DNA of 64,000 bases from Monoplex corrugatus (lineage: Eukaryota; Mollusca; Gastropoda; Littorinimorpha; Ranellidae): contig JAPXFY010000013.1 in assembly GCA_030674185.1 (NCBI GenBank), positions 44,684,964 through 44,748,963 of the forward strand, in the 5' to 3' direction. Positions within the stretch are counted from its first letter, which is position 1. Each line of letters opens with the position of its first letter. Made by a program: the position numbers and the translations under genes. The notes beneath the pieces are model-generated. The model was not told the origin of the DNA and did not search any database. It was given only the letters and a program-made list of their open reading frames with translations. Shown here in pieces: positions 11,258-21,840 of the stretch.

Positions 11258-11614
11258 GACACTGTAAGCATGAAGGTACAGATAACGTTGAATATCAGTG
11301 TCACCTTGAAAAGGCTGCGTATGAAACGCACCAACAGACACTTACTGAAGAAGAAAATTAGATACAAATTTTGTTCTCAAGCTTTAACAGAAAAGTCGAT
11401 TTTTTGAATTTCTGACAATTTTCATTTCAGGCAGAGTGTTCACAAAGAGAGATATGGTGTAGAACATCAGTCACTGAGACCTTGAAAAAAATTTCAAACG
11501 AAATCAAACTTGACACGCATCCACATACAGTTCAAACATACGAAAACTCAAGTTTCAATATTGTCAAGTTCCAAAGCTGTTCATACCTTTCAAACTTGAC
11601 CTTCATGACTCTGC

Positions 11615-11710
11615 AACAGTCCACACCTTTGACCCAAATTTGGTAAAGATCCATCCATAAAGAACTGAGAAACTCAAGTCAACACATTTTTGTGACAGAC
11701 ATACAGACAA
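11615..11710. repeat. Dispersed repeat R7, copy 2
   Basis: Matches 3535-3622: acctttgacccaaatttggt, atccatccataaagaactga and aacacatttttgtgacagac. Non-coding. Confidence 0.5.
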
Positions 11711-11909
11711 ACATACAGATAGACAGATACACATACACCTATCCAGTCCATAAGAAAAGAAAGAAAGAAAACTATAGGTTAAACATATAGTTTTCACACA
11801 CCTCCAACTTGTCTCATACCACTTAAAAAATCTTTTAAAAAGTAAGATAAGACTCCAAATATGCAGCTTTTTATGAATGTCAAGTTCAAATCTATCAGAT
11901 CCTTTAAAT

Positions 11910-11914
11910 TTGAT

Positions 11915-11971
<57 letters not shown>

Positions 11972-12014
11972 CCAAGTACAAAATCTACACACACACACAT
12001 GCACACACACACAA
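11910..12014. repeat. (AC)n microsatellite
   Basis: A pure AC run with a short unique interruption (gctccaagtacaaaatctac), then more AC. Confidence 0.95.
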
Positions 12015-12081
12015 TACAAACAGAAACATAAGTTCAAAATCTAACCACTAACTTTGATGGACATAGAAAACATACGAGTGC

Positions 12082-12116
12082 GCGTGCACACACACATGCA
12101 CACATGCACACACGCA

Positions 12117-12166
<50 letters not shown>
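12082..12166. repeat. (AC)n/(ACGC)n microsatellite
   Basis: AC and CACG repeats ending about 20 bases from the donor of the exon at 12187-12276, on the intron side. Confidence 0.95.
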
Positions 12167-12167
<1 letters not shown>

Positions 12168-12186
12168 CCATATACATATTTCGAAC

Positions 12187-12276
12187 CTCATTAATTTCCA
12201 AAGCATTTCCTTCCCTGTCCAGAGGATCTCCATAGGACTTGCCGTTGATGGAACATTTGTTGAAGGTCATGATATT
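12187..12276 (-). CDS. P4-ATPase exon: NIMTF segment after the phosphorylation site
   Basis: This 90-base, phase 0-0 exon encodes 30 residues, NIMTFNKCSINGKSYGDPLD then REGNALEINE. NIMxFxKCSINGxxYGD is the conserved start of the P4-ATPase nucleotide-binding domain. The acceptor is gtgtgcag. The donor gttcga is the weakest in the gene. Joining directly to 6072-6237 gives EINE|HTPKVDFS, normal for ATP8B. Joining to the candidate exon at 8797-9552 is also in frame. Confidence 0.93.
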
Positions 12277-12765
12277 CTGCACACATCACCATCACAATCC
12301 ATCAACATTTAGACTCTACCCCCCACCCTTCCAATCTCATACAATGAGAACACAACCAACATCAGTGGCCTAAATATTCAAGAAGTTGTCCACAAAAATC
12401 AAGAAAGAGCCATTTGGTGGTGAGTAGCTGTGTCAGAGTGCAGCAGCCAACACTGAACTCGGTGATGCCGACAGGTGAGATTGGTAAGTATCCCCTTCTC
12501 TCTCTCTCTCTCTCTGTGGTACTGCTTCCCCTGCTAAGTCATCCAGCAAGATGCACAATCAGAAGAAGTCAACACATGCTGTGGTTTTGGGAAAGAATTT
12601 TGCTTCAAGATGCTGGTTAATTAATGGATTCCTATTAATAATAGAAATCATGCTGTTTCAGGAAACGTTTATATCTTTAAACAAAATCAAGGATATAGGC
12701 CACTAAATCATTATCATCATCCTACAAGTGAGCAGGCCTACAGGTAATGGCAGCCTCCCGTTACT

Positions 12766-13316
12766 GTTTTTGTTGTCTAAAGCCCAGCCGACTGCATATA
12801 GCAACATCAGGGCTATAACCTGTTTCAAAACACACAAAATACGACAGGAAAAAAAAAAGAAAAGAAAACTAAGTACACATCTCAATGTATTCGTGCACAT
12901 AATCTAAGGAGATGACCCTGGCGTTGACCACTCTGTCCAATTTACCATGCAGGTGATTCAAAAAACATTCGAATACAAATCTAAACATAACTAAGAACAC
13001 TAAAATATATATAAAATCAGGTCGAAATTACTTAAAATTGCTTCTGCATATCTCATTTCCCTAGAGCTAAAAGTGCACTTAGTGCATGTAATCAATTATC
13101 AATCCTAACAGAAAGTACATAAGACTTTATTGAACATATACAGGTGAATAGACCAGCAAGGAGAGAAAATAATAGGAACGAAATGACAGAAAGCAAAGGA
13201 ATAAGACAGAAACAAAGAGAGTGACAGAAAAGAGGACATTTCTAGCACAAAATTTCCAGAAGGTGGGGATACTATTTATACTGAAAGAGCCCCCGGCATC
13301 CCCAAGGGGGGAGGGC
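12766..13316 (+). mobile_element. Dispersed element R4, near full-length reference copy
   Basis: Starts near taaagcccagccgactgcat and ends in the GC-rich block gcccccggcatccccaagg. Intermediate landmarks are gatgaccctggcgttgacca, aattgcttctgcatatctca, aacaaagagagtgacag and tttccagaaggtggggata. At least seven other copies occur in the window in both orientations. I see no coding capacity, inverted ends or tRNA head, so the class is open. Confidence 0.7.
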
Positions 13317-13525
13317 AGCCTCCTGTCATGCAGTGTGACAGTGAGATCTCCAGCGAACAAGCTCTATACAGCCTGTGACCTGTCTGAGAGTAAAACCTAC
13401 CATCCCTGTATTATCAGCATAGCACTTTAACCAAATCAGCTAATGCACCATTGAAAAAAAAAAATATACAGGTTATCTCCCTCCTCCCAAAAAAAATCCA
13501 TCCATTCTTAAAGCCATCAACATAC

Positions 13526-13688
13526 CTGTGTAAGTGTGCCTGTTTTGTCAGAAAAGATGTACTCTATCTGACCCAGTTCCTCGTTGAGGGTGGTGGTTCG
13601 GGCCTTGGCAGCTGTGTCCTTTTTATCATAGTACATCTTGATGTCCCAGTTAATCCACAGGCTGTGCGCCAAACGGATTATTTCAACA
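13526..13688 (-). CDS. P4-ATPase exon: phosphorylation site DKTGTLT
   Basis: This 163-base exon completes the split Ser codon and reads [20 protein letters not shown], then [24 protein letters not shown]. The Asp in DKTGT is the residue phosphorylated by ATP in all P-type ATPases. The acceptor is tttttcag and the donor is gtatgt. It ends in phase 0, as does the next exon. Confidence 0.97.
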
Positions 13689-13689
13689 C

Positions 13690-14250
13690 TGAAAAAAACA
13701 ACAACATGCAAACATGAATGAATCTTTTTCATTAGATTCAAACAAGACAGACAAGCCATTCTAACAATCTCCCTTTTATACAAAATAAATGAAAAACCAA
13801 ATTTGTATTTTTCAGTCACTCTGACCCTGATAAGTTTCAGATGAAATAAAACTTGTCATGAATTGAGGACAATGGTAGACTGCCATTTGAAAATAATGTT
13901 TCAATAAAAATTGAAAAAAAGAAGTCAGGTTTGGCACTGACAGGCAGCATGTGTGAAGAGCCATGCAATTTTGAGTCAGAATTCATTCATCTGACACCAC
14001 TAAACCATGTAGTCATATCACTTGCAGCTCTGCTCGTGGAACATTGTCTTCAGGATCATTTTCTTCATATCTTCCTCTTCATCGTCACTCCTATAGTAAT
14101 ATCACAACTACTCTCACTCAAACAGATCCAATTCTCTCGAAATAAGTTCTGATCTTCTCCCAAAATTACTTCCACTTCATCCTGTGTATGTTCCTCCCAC
14201 TATCCTTCTTGTGCTTCATCACCATTTTTCTCCTTCAGACATCGCAGCAT
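13690..14250. other. Intron sequence without recognised feature
   Basis: Intron upstream, in transcript order, of the DKTGTLT exon. Nothing beyond short low-complexity runs was recognised. Confidence 0.5.
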
Positions 14251-14254
14251 GTCA

Positions 14255-14605
14255 AATGGCTGATGTGATGTGTCTAGTGTGTTGAGAGTTCCATGGACAG
14301 CAAAGAAAACAAACGAGATAGTCTTAAAGGAGGCAGACACAAGAAGATCATTAATAAAGAAGATTTGGAAAAGACAAGCAACATTTATAGAACACTTTAT
14401 GAGGAAAGGGGAATTAGAGCACCTGGTCATAGGAAAGTTGGAGGGAAAGAGAGAGAACACCAGGTAGACCAAGGGAGAAAATACTGGACCAACTTGCAGG
14501 GTGGCTGAGAACAGAGAGGGTGGGAGATATACTTGCAGCGACAAGGGACAGATCCGTATGGAGGGCCATAATTGCCAACGCCATGCAGCAGGGCACATGA
14601 CGATG
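14255..14605 (+). pseudogene. RTE-like LINE 3' coding relic
   Basis: Plus-strand fragments in more than one frame read EADTRRSLIKKIWKRQATFI, HFMRKGELEHLV and GKLEGKRE, then further traces of a GRPREKIL-type segment. The same protein is better kept on the minus strand at 58260-58850 (EADTRRSLIKKIRKRQATFI, GHFRRKGELEHLV). It is the worn C-terminal end of a non-LTR retrotransposon polyprotein, broken by frameshifts. Confidence 0.7.
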
Positions 14606-15049
14606 ACGACGAGAAAGTCGCGGGAAATTTGAATGTGGCTTTTCCAACTTCTCAAATAAGAGTGAAGTGGGTGATAGTGTCTTAAACCAGTTTTATTAAT
14701 TCACTGATTCTCCTTAGCCTCTCCCAGCAACTTTCATTCATGGTATGTGAACTAGCTCAAGGTTACTAATTGACAAAAACATATGTATACATGTATGAAC
14801 ATGTAGTTGGCTGTGCCCAAGATGAATGAGTCACAGTGAGTAGTGTTTGGCCAGACAAAGCTGAGGTAAATGGGAGACAGGACTGGAAACAAGGATGCCA
14901 GCATTTAAAACCCACGCTGGGTTTAAACTTGAGACATCAGATCTTGAGTCCACAGCTCTGTCAGCAGAGTCAGCCAACACAAAACAAAAACAATAAAAAA
15001 AAAAAGAACAAAGACAAAACACCCCAGTGACTGGGTTCAAGTTCGTATT

Positions 15050-15175
15050 CAAGTTTATACTGCTTATAGCCTAGCCGACTACTAGAGCCATATCAGGGCT
15101 AACACCACCACGACGTCACAGTTAAAAACCATGCTTACGGTTAACCTTGCAAATCAAAAATGCAAATAAAGAAAA
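15050..15175 (+). mobile_element. R4 fragment (5' end)
   Basis: The sequence agcctagccgactactagag and catatcagggctaacacc matches the start of R4. The rest of the element is missing or unrecognisable. Confidence 0.5.
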
Positions 15176-15426
15176 ACAGCCGTAAAATCATATCAGGTGA
15201 AATCTATTGGGTAGACTGACATACACAAACATGGTTTACCTCCCTTGTTGTTGTCTTGTTTTTCCTGCTCCAAGAACATTTTCTCGAATGCACGTACACA
15301 TGTTCTTTAGCTTACACTGAGCACAGGTCATGCTGCTGCGCAGCCTGCATATGCTACCTTTGGTGGGTATGCAAGCTGGGTGTTTTAGTATTTTCATGAG
15401 CCACTGACTGATGTCAAACAGGGTCT

Positions 15427-15598
15427 TTAACCCTTTGACTCCAGCTCCCTATCCACTAACTGCAAAGACAACCCCTTGACTTCCTTGCCCTGTCCACCCT
15501 CATGATAGGGTGAGAGAGTCAAAGGGCTGTTTTTGCTTTGCTAGCATGGTTGACAATGCAGGATGCCGCTGGACATGGCGTGGGAGTCAAAGGTTTAA
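15427..15598. mobile_element. R3 foldback MITE
   Basis: Begins ttaaccctttgactccagc and ends gtgggagtcaaaggtttaa, with the conserved right half (tttgctagcatggttgacaa). The inner hairpin is shortened. Confidence 0.8.
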
Positions 15599-15753
15599 CA
15601 TGCATATTTTCCCAGCCAATACACAGAAGTAGCTGGACCTGGGAGATCAGAAAGATCTCCACACTTCAACCTAGCAGACATAACCCCAGCATGTCTGAAC
15701 CCAGACCTTAGACAATACCCATTATTACCGTGTAACAGCATGATGAGACAGGT

Positions 15754-15757
15754 CACA

Positions 15758-15799
<42 letters not shown>

Positions 15800-15834
15800 C
15801 TCGCGCGCAACACACACACACACACACACACGTG
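15754..15834. repeat. (AC)n microsatellite
   Basis: AC repeats with a short gacctcgcgcgca interruption. Confidence 0.95.
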
Positions 15835-15877
15835 CACGCAACGCATACACACTCAAACAGATTCTCTCTTTTGTCTA

Positions 15878-16012
15878 CAGAAGAGTCTGTATCTCTCAGG
15901 CCTTGTTGATGCCAAGATACATTGTGAAAGTAAGTGTACAGTGCAACTCTATTAGGCAATCTAAATCTGAAATAGAATTCCACAGCATCATTGCTGTCAT
16001 CCCTATTCTCGT
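15878..16012. repeat. Dispersed repeat R6, copy 2
   Basis: The second copy of the repeat at 1370-1512, with the same order of landmarks (gtctgtatctctcag, gatacattgtgaaag, ccacagcatcat). It is followed by a poly-A stretch, which would suit a retroposed sequence. Confidence 0.6.
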
Positions 16013-16205
16013 CATCATAACTTTATATAAAAAAAAAAAAAACTTTCCCTGATTCTGCATCCACCCAACACCTTCACCTCCAACACTCTACTCATGTGAC
16101 TGAGTTTCGGTGGGTTAAGAGGTGTGCTGGTGAGCCAAAATGATCAGCATGGGGGGGGGGGGGGGGCATAGTGACAGGGGAGTGGTGCAGAAAATTATTT
16201 TTGTT

Positions 16206-16326
16206 TTTAACCCTTTGACTCCCACACCATGTCCACTGTCCTGCAGAAGGCTCGTGGATAAGGTGAGGGAGTCAAAGGGTTAAATTTTTTCAGTTGGTAA
16301 AGTAGGGTGCGGGAGTCAAAGAGTTA
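16206..16326. mobile_element. R3 MITE, short copy next to exon 16353-16564
   Basis: Begins ttaaccctttgactcccac and ends gagtcaaagagttaa. Its right end is 27 bases from the exon boundary (the donor side) of the TM3-TM4 exon. Confidence 0.8.
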
Positions 16327-16352
16327 AACCGATTTCCACTCTGCTGGCTTAC

Positions 16353-16564
16353 CTTACATAGAGTGAAATAGGCACTACAGTGTTGAGGATGATGATGTAG
16401 GAGAGGAAGACGAGCAAGGCGATAGTTAAGGCGCCATTGGCCTTCTTTTCAGGAATGAAGAACTCCCAGGGAAGGAAGACCTGGAAATCATAGCCGATCA
16501 CCCCTTCCCACACGCCGCACGCCACCGTGCAGATCAGGCACATCGTGATCAGGTAAAAAAATAT
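16353..16564 (-). CDS. P4-ATPase exon: TM3, loop and TM4 with PISL
   Basis: This 212-base exon encodes 70 codons plus two bases. TM3 is IFFYLITMCLICTVACGVW, the exoplasmic loop includes FQVFLPWEF, and TM4 is LLVFLSYIIILNTVVPISLY. PISL is the P4-ATPase form of the PEGL motif, at the centre of the lipid path. The acceptor is ctccag. The donor is gtaagc, chosen over an overlapping earlier gtaagg because it keeps the frame into [10 protein letters not shown]. Confidence 0.96.
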
Positions 16565-16617
16565 CTGGAGAAAGAGCAGAAACTTTTGAAGATATTACAC
16601 AGTAATTTATTTCTCTG

Positions 16618-16679
16618 TGCATGCGTGCGTGTGTGTGTGTGCATACGTGTGTGCATGCGTATGTGCGTACGTGTGTGTT

Positions 16680-16718
<39 letters not shown>

Positions 16719-16920
16719 GTTTACGGTCTGCACCCACATGAGACAGGTGATATGGCCTGTGAATGTGTGATATCCTTGTGTGTGTATGTGTGGGGGCGGA
16801 ATGTACATATGCATGTGTTCAAATGTGTGTGTGTGTCTGTGTGTGTGTGTGTGTGTGTGCATGTGTACATACATGTGTGTCTGTGAGTGTATACATATGT
16901 GCGTGTTTATATGCAAGCAT
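16618..16920. repeat. (GT)n/(GTGC)n microsatellite cluster
   Basis: Imperfect GT, GTGC and GTAT repeats in the intron just upstream of the TM3-TM4 exon in transcript order. Confidence 0.9.
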
Positions 16921-17170
16921 GTGTTTTAACCCTCTGAATTCTTGTACATGTGTGTTTGTATGCAAGCATGCGTTTTAACCCTATGAATTCTTGTATACTT
17001 TTACAAAACATAGCTGAATGTGTACCGCACTACACGCAAATGCATATCCTACCTACATCTTTGTGCATGATTTGTTTGTCAATATTTCTCCTGAGATACA
17101 CACACACTTGCCTCCCACATTAGCTTCCCTATACACGCAAACACATCGCCATCAACTTTTATTCAAAACT

Positions 17171-17805
17171 CTGGAGAAGAGTGGCAGAATGGTTCAGACA
17201 TTCGCCTGCCAATAACTAAACTCCAGGTTCCAGGGTTCGCTCCCCGTAGAGGCCTCGACTTTTCTCCTCAGTTTGACCAGAAAATCGAACTGAACATCTA
17301 GTCCTTCGGAAGGGGATGAAAAACATGTCGGACCCGTGTGCCTTCTGGCTGGGCACGCTAAAGATACCACGGCAGTTGAAAATCATGAAGAGGGGGGCAT
17401 TACCCAGCTGCCTTTGTAAAAAACACTGGAGAGATAGGTTGATTTCCCAGGTCCCACCCCTTGAAGACCAATTAGCCTTCTTGCCTTTCTGAAGTCTTGG
17501 GTAAAAACAATGTGAATATGAATATGAATCTGAACCGAGGAAGATGGGATGGGCGCTGCCCTCGTGATGCTGGCCCGGGGAAAAGTTGAGGTCTCTGCCA
17601 CCTCACTCCTCTACAACCCCAGGATTATGGAAATATCTAGGTAGGACCTCAGGACCTGGCCAGCTCATGGGTTTATGTGCAGGCTTAAGGCTTGTGCTGT
17701 GATCATTCTGGATCTTCTCCATCACAAGGCACCTGTGACGTTAGTGCATATGGAATTCATTCCGAGTGCGGAGACATCATCTTGAGAAATTGAAACTGAA
17801 ACTGA
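17171..17805 (+). mobile_element. R2 SINE-like element, full-length copy
   Basis: Starts gagaagagtggcagaatggt (tRNA-like box A), with box B at about 17225-17240 (ggttccagggttcgctcc). The body has landmarks cagtttgaccagaaaat, ccttcttgcctttctgaag, gaatatgaatatgaat and ggtcctgaggtcctac-type sequence on the other strand. It ends near gaaattgaaactgaaactg. Together with the inverted copy at 2768-3381 it defines the family, about 630 bases long. Confidence 0.75.
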
Positions 17806-18184
17806 AATTGCAAATCAGGGCTTGGTGCTGCAGCCCTTAGGTCATCCTCATATACAATTCTCATCAATGCATGTGCAAGTCTTAGCCCCTTGCCATCCTC
17901 CCATGTCTACCACAAAATCACAGTCTATTCAAAATGATGCAATGGTCTACCCATTCAAAATCATACACCAATATTAGAATCAATTATTTTTGTTTGAAGA
18001 TGTGCAAACATAGATCCAAACCCATTTTGCCCACACCCTGCCCCCTCATAACACACACACACATACACAGACACATATACATACACACAAACACGCGTGC
18101 ACACACACACATACAAGCAGGCATCCTAAGATATAATGATAATCTCACCAATATTCATATCATTCATTCATTATAGTAGGTATA

Positions 18185-18645
18185 GTATAGTAGGCCTCCT
18201 TCGGTCATGACTGACCATGGACAAAGTACATCCGTTCTAATGTCTAGATGGGCTGTCTGCTTGGTCCAAGCAGCGTCGCCTGTGACTGTACAGACCAATG
18301 CGAGAGAGGCAGTCTCTGTCGCAGCAGTCGCATGTGTATGCTGATGCTGGTCTGTTGGCTGCCATCCCTTTTCTGCGAACTCGCTTTTCTGCTGCAGCAG
18401 CTGACAGTTTGTCCTCACCAATCCGCAGCTGTTTCTTGAGAGTAGTTCTCCAGCTGTTGCGGTCGTCTGCGAGGTCCTCCCAGGACTCAGTGTTGATCTC
18501 AAGCGCCTTCATGTCACGCTTGCAAACATCTTTGTATCTCAGCTGTGGGCGGCCAATGTTTCTCTGCCCTGTGGCAAGCTCACCATAAAGGATGTCTTTT
18601 GGGATGCGACCATCTTCCATGTCCAGTACTGTCCTACCAGACACT
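18185..18645 (-). pseudogene. LINE polyprotein C-terminal relic with C2H2-like motif
   Basis: The minus strand reads MEDGRIPKDILYGELATGQR, GRPQLRYKDVCKRDMKALEI, and ends with CDCCDRDCLSRIGLYSHRRR, a CxxC...H-type finger. This is a recurrent C-terminal segment of animal non-LTR retrotransposons. It is truncated, lies in the intron between 19056-19303 and 16353-16564, and is not a host gene. Confidence 0.75.
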
Positions 18646-18719
18646 AAAAATCAACCTCAAGATATTTCATTTTAATGTCTAATCACAAGAGTGACTATCA
18701 ACTTACTAACTCCACACTC

Positions 18720-18980
18720 ACCCATCAGAGAGAGAAAGAGAAGGAGGAAGGGAAGTGGGGACAGAGACAGACAGAGACAGAAAGAAAGAGAGCGGATGAG
18801 ACAGAGACTGATTTTATAAAGATAGATAGATAAATAGATAGATAGACAGACAGACAGATTGATAGATAGATAGATAGACACATAGACAGACAGACAGAGA
18901 GACAGACAGATAGATAGACAGACAGAGAGAGAGAGATAGACAGATAGACAGACAGATAGATAGGTAGGTAGGTAGATAGA

Positions 18981-19049
<69 letters not shown>
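18720..19049. repeat. (GATA/GACA)n microsatellite abutting a splice donor
   Basis: GA-rich sequence, then long runs of GATA and GACA. In transcript sense these TATC/TGTC repeats begin directly after the gtgagt donor of the exon at 19056-19303. Confidence 0.95.
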
Positions 19050-19050
<1 letters not shown>

Positions 19051-19055
19051 CTCAC

Positions 19056-19303
19056 ACCAATAATCAATTTGTTCATAAATCTATCAATATTTGTGCGCTT
19101 GAACTTGGTCTTGCCACTGTTCATCATGAGCTTGGTGTCACGGCCAGCGAAGATAACAACCCCGTAGCACCATTCGGTGTTACGCAGCACACAACCTCGC
19201 AGCAAGATCTTCTCATTGTCCAGCGAGTACGTCTGCCCTTTCCACTGCATCTTGCCCTCAAACTTTGACAGACGGTTGTTGGGTGGCTCACTGATTATCT
19301 CCG
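19056..19303 (-). CDS. P4-ATPase exon: end of actuator domain, approach to TM3
   Basis: This 248-base exon encodes 82 full codons after a split one. It contains EPPNNRLSKFEG, the LLRGCVLRNTEWCYGVVIFA motif, GRDTKLMMNSG, KTKFKR and DRFMNKLIIG. These are diagnostic P4-ATPase segments between the A domain and TM3. The acceptor is ttgacag. The donor is gtgagt and is followed within a few bases by a long (GATA/GACA)n tract, so the microsatellite almost touches the splice site. Confidence 0.96.
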
Positions 19304-19371
19304 CTGTCAACACAGATGCATCATGTCAGACCTTACTATTACACCGACACCAACATTCAGATTGTTACTGT

Positions 19372-20215
19372 TATTTTTATTTAAAGCCCAGCCGACTGTA
19401 TAGAGCCATATCAGGGCTATAACCATTTCAGAACATACACAATACTTCAACAGGGAAAAAAAAGGGAAAAGAAAATTAAATACATATATCAATGCATTCA
19501 TGCATACAATCTAACAAAATGACCCTAGTACTCACCACTCCGTCTCATTTATCACACAGGGGATTTAAAAACCAAACCTGAATTCAAATTTAAATATAAC
19601 TAAGGACACCAAAACATATATAAATGCATGCCTTCATTACCTAAAATTGCTTCCACATATCTCATTTCCCTAAGAGATTTAAAAACCAAACCTGAATTCA
19701 AATTTAAATATAACTAAGGACACCAAAACATATAAATGCATGCCTTCATTACCTAAAATTGCTTCCACATATCTCATTTCCCTAAGAGATTTAAAAACCA
19801 AACCTGAATTCAAATTTAAATATAACTAAGGACACCAAAACATATAAATGCATGCCTTCATTACCTAAAATTGCTTCCACATATCTCATTTCCCTAAGAG
19901 ATTTAAAAACCAAACCTGAATTCAAATTTAAATATAACTAAGGACACCAAAACATATATAAAAATATGCCTTTATTACCTAAAATTGCTTCCGCATATCT
20001 CATTTCCCTAAGAGAAAGTATGTAAGACCTTGTCAAACACATACAGGTGAATGGACCAGCAAGGCAGGAAATGATAGGAAGAAATGACAGAAAGCAGAGG
20101 AGCAAGGCAGAAACAAAGAGAGTGACAGAAAAGAGGAAATTTCCAGCACAGAGTTTCCAGAAGGTGGGGATACTATCTATACTGAAAGAGCCCCCAGCAT
20201 CCGCATGGGGGAACG
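19372..20215 (+). mobile_element. R4 element with internal tandem amplification
   Basis: Begins taaagcccagccgactgtat and ends with cccccagcatccgcatgggg. Compared with the copy at 12766-13316, an internal stretch of about 112 bases (gatttaaaaaccaaacctga ... cacatatctcatttcccta) is present four times in tandem at about 19562-20012. Confidence 0.75.
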
Positions 20216-20441
20216 TTCAGATAATGCCATGGTGAAATGACTGTTCACTTATCAACTTCTCTCAATGTTGTGCCATTTGCTGTTATAATGTATAAGCATC
20301 AATTTAAAAAGCAATAATCCCATTCCTTGCCCTCCTTCACCTGCCTATCAGTATCACACCCTCCACCTGCTCATCACATCCTCCAATTGTCCATCACATT
20401 TCTAATTCATCCCTCATGTCTTGTACAGTTCTTGTTCATAC

Positions 20442-20524
20442 CATCAAAGGCAGCCATCTTGGCGTGGTCGTCTGCCATTTCTGCAGTGACCTCCAAAGCT
20501 TGACGAACCTTCAAGTTTGTTTCT
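20442..20524 (-). CDS. P4-ATPase exon: actuator domain after DGET
   Basis: This 83-base exon encodes ETNLKVRQALEVTAEMADD and then HAKMAAFD, with one base left over for the next codon. The acceptor is gtttcag and the donor is gtatga. ETNLKVRQA is invariant in the family. The following exon at 19056-19303 supplies AEIISEPPNN, giving an FDxEIxxEPPNN sequence as in vertebrate ATP8B proteins. Confidence 0.95.
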
Positions 20525-20654
20525 CTGAAACCATACAGATAAAGACTTATCTATGTCTGTGTTGAAATTAAAAAAACCTAAGTCAACCACAATAGAAAAT
20601 AGAAAATTGCATATGAACATAATTAAGTCAAAAATAGATGGAGACAGTTAAACA

Positions 20655-20775
20655 CCACACACACACACACACACATGCATGCAGCAGCACACACACGCAT
20701 GCATGCACACACGTGTGCACACATGCACGTGCGCGCACGCACACACACACAGACACACACACACACACACACAGA

Positions 20776-20818
<43 letters not shown>

Positions 20819-20840
20819 ACACACACACACACACACACAG
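20655..20840. repeat. (AC)n microsatellite
   Basis: AC repeats with ATGC and ACGC interruptions. Open frames on both strands here are artefacts. Confidence 0.95.
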
Positions 20841-20875
20841 AAAAAAATGTATAAACAGTCATACAATACAAGTGC

Positions 20876-21062
20876 TTCATTCTTTCAGGTCTGCATACGT
20901 TAACCTGGGAGACTGGAAAAATCTCCATCGTTTACCCACCAAGTGGAAATACTGGAAAAATCTCCATCGTTTACCCACAAAGTGGAAATATCCAAGTGGG
21001 TCGAACCCAGGACATTCAGATGGAAATCTGAAGTTTACCCACTTGACAACCATACCCGTCAA
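20876..21062 (-). mobile_element. R5 tRNA-derived SINE-like copy
   Basis: On the minus strand it begins gacgggtatggttgtcaagt with a clear box B (ctgggttcgaccc) and a Ser-tRNA-like arrangement. The body (gatggagatttttccagtct) follows. A 39-base segment (tggaaaaatctccatcgttt...) is duplicated in tandem. Confidence 0.65.
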
Positions 21063-21267
21063 AAATGTTTGTCAATTGTGGTATCTCAAAAGTTGGGGAA
21101 ACAAAAGCAATAACTGGGAAAGAGAGATGAATTCAACAATATGTAAAACTGATTAAATTGTTATTTTCATACTAAGCAGGGTCTAAGGACATCAACAATC
21201 TATAATACACTTCCTGTCTTTTCCTGAGAAACAAAAACAAAAAAAGAAATACATAAAAAAGTACATC

Positions 21268-21378
21268 TATAACCCTTGTTGGATACGGTGAGGAAATCAA
21301 AGGGTTAAATTTTTGCTTTGCTATCATGGTTGACAGTGCATGATACTGGTGGACAGTGTGCGGTAGTCAAAGGGTTAC
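21268..21378. mobile_element. R3 MITE, right-half copy
   Basis: Contains gaaatcaaagggttaaattt, tttgctatcatggttgacag and gtagtcaaagggttac. The left outer half is missing. Confidence 0.75.
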
Positions 21379-21531
21379 AACTTAATCACTGGATCCCTGC
21401 TTGCAGGTAATAACTTCTTTACGATTTTGGATGGCAAGGTGAGGGACCAATGTCCTTACTGTGAAATCAACTAATGTCATGAATTACATACAAATGAAAA
21501 AAATAGGAAGCAGTTGCATGAGGTATCTTAC

Positions 21532-21602
21532 CCATCCAGCTCAGCAGTTTCAATGTAGCTGAGACTGTGAGGTTCACTTGAGGACAACACCATCAGATCC
21601 GC
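21532..21602 (-). CDS. P4-ATPase exon: actuator domain, 5' part of the DGET motif
   Basis: This 71-base exon reads ADLMVLSSSEPHSLSYIETA then ELDG, with the last Gly codon split (two bases here, one in the next exon). The acceptor is tgtttag and the donor is gtaaga. Joined to 20442-20524 it completes AELDGETNLK, carrying the DGET dephosphorylation loop of P4-ATPases (the counterpart of TGES in other P-type ATPases). The match to ATP8B (ADLLLLSSSEP..YIETAELDGETN) is nearly exact. Confidence 0.96.
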
Positions 21603-21651
21603 CTAAACAGACACATACATGGTTAACTTTAAGCCATCTGCATCCACCAGT

Positions 21652-21737
21652 ACTCACACACACACATACACACACACACACACACAACCCCACATGCACA
21701 GTTCACTTTAAACCATCCATACCTGCCTGTATTAACA

Positions 21738-21797
<60 letters not shown>

Positions 21798-21840
21798 ACA
21801 CACACGCACATACAACACACACACACACACACACACACAC
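21652..21840. repeat. (AC)n microsatellite
   Basis: AC repeats in several blocks, starting about 50 bases upstream of the acceptor of the exon at 21532-21602 in transcript order. Confidence 0.95.

Noticed and set aside
16353..16357. Alternative earlier donor in the TM3-TM4 exon (gtaagg)
   Set aside because: Using it would shift the frame against the next exon; the later gtaagc keeps the conserved SLYVSVE sequence.
18237..18644. Zinc-finger host gene on the minus strand
   Set aside because: The ILYGELATG and RYKDVCKRD segments and the terminal finger are a known LINE polyprotein end pattern; there is no complete gene.
20985..21062. Functional tRNA-Ser gene on the minus strand
   Set aside because: Box B is good but the acceptor stem and anticodon arm do not pair convincingly, and related sequences at 38262-38458 and 55965-56115 share a downstream body, so it is a SINE head.
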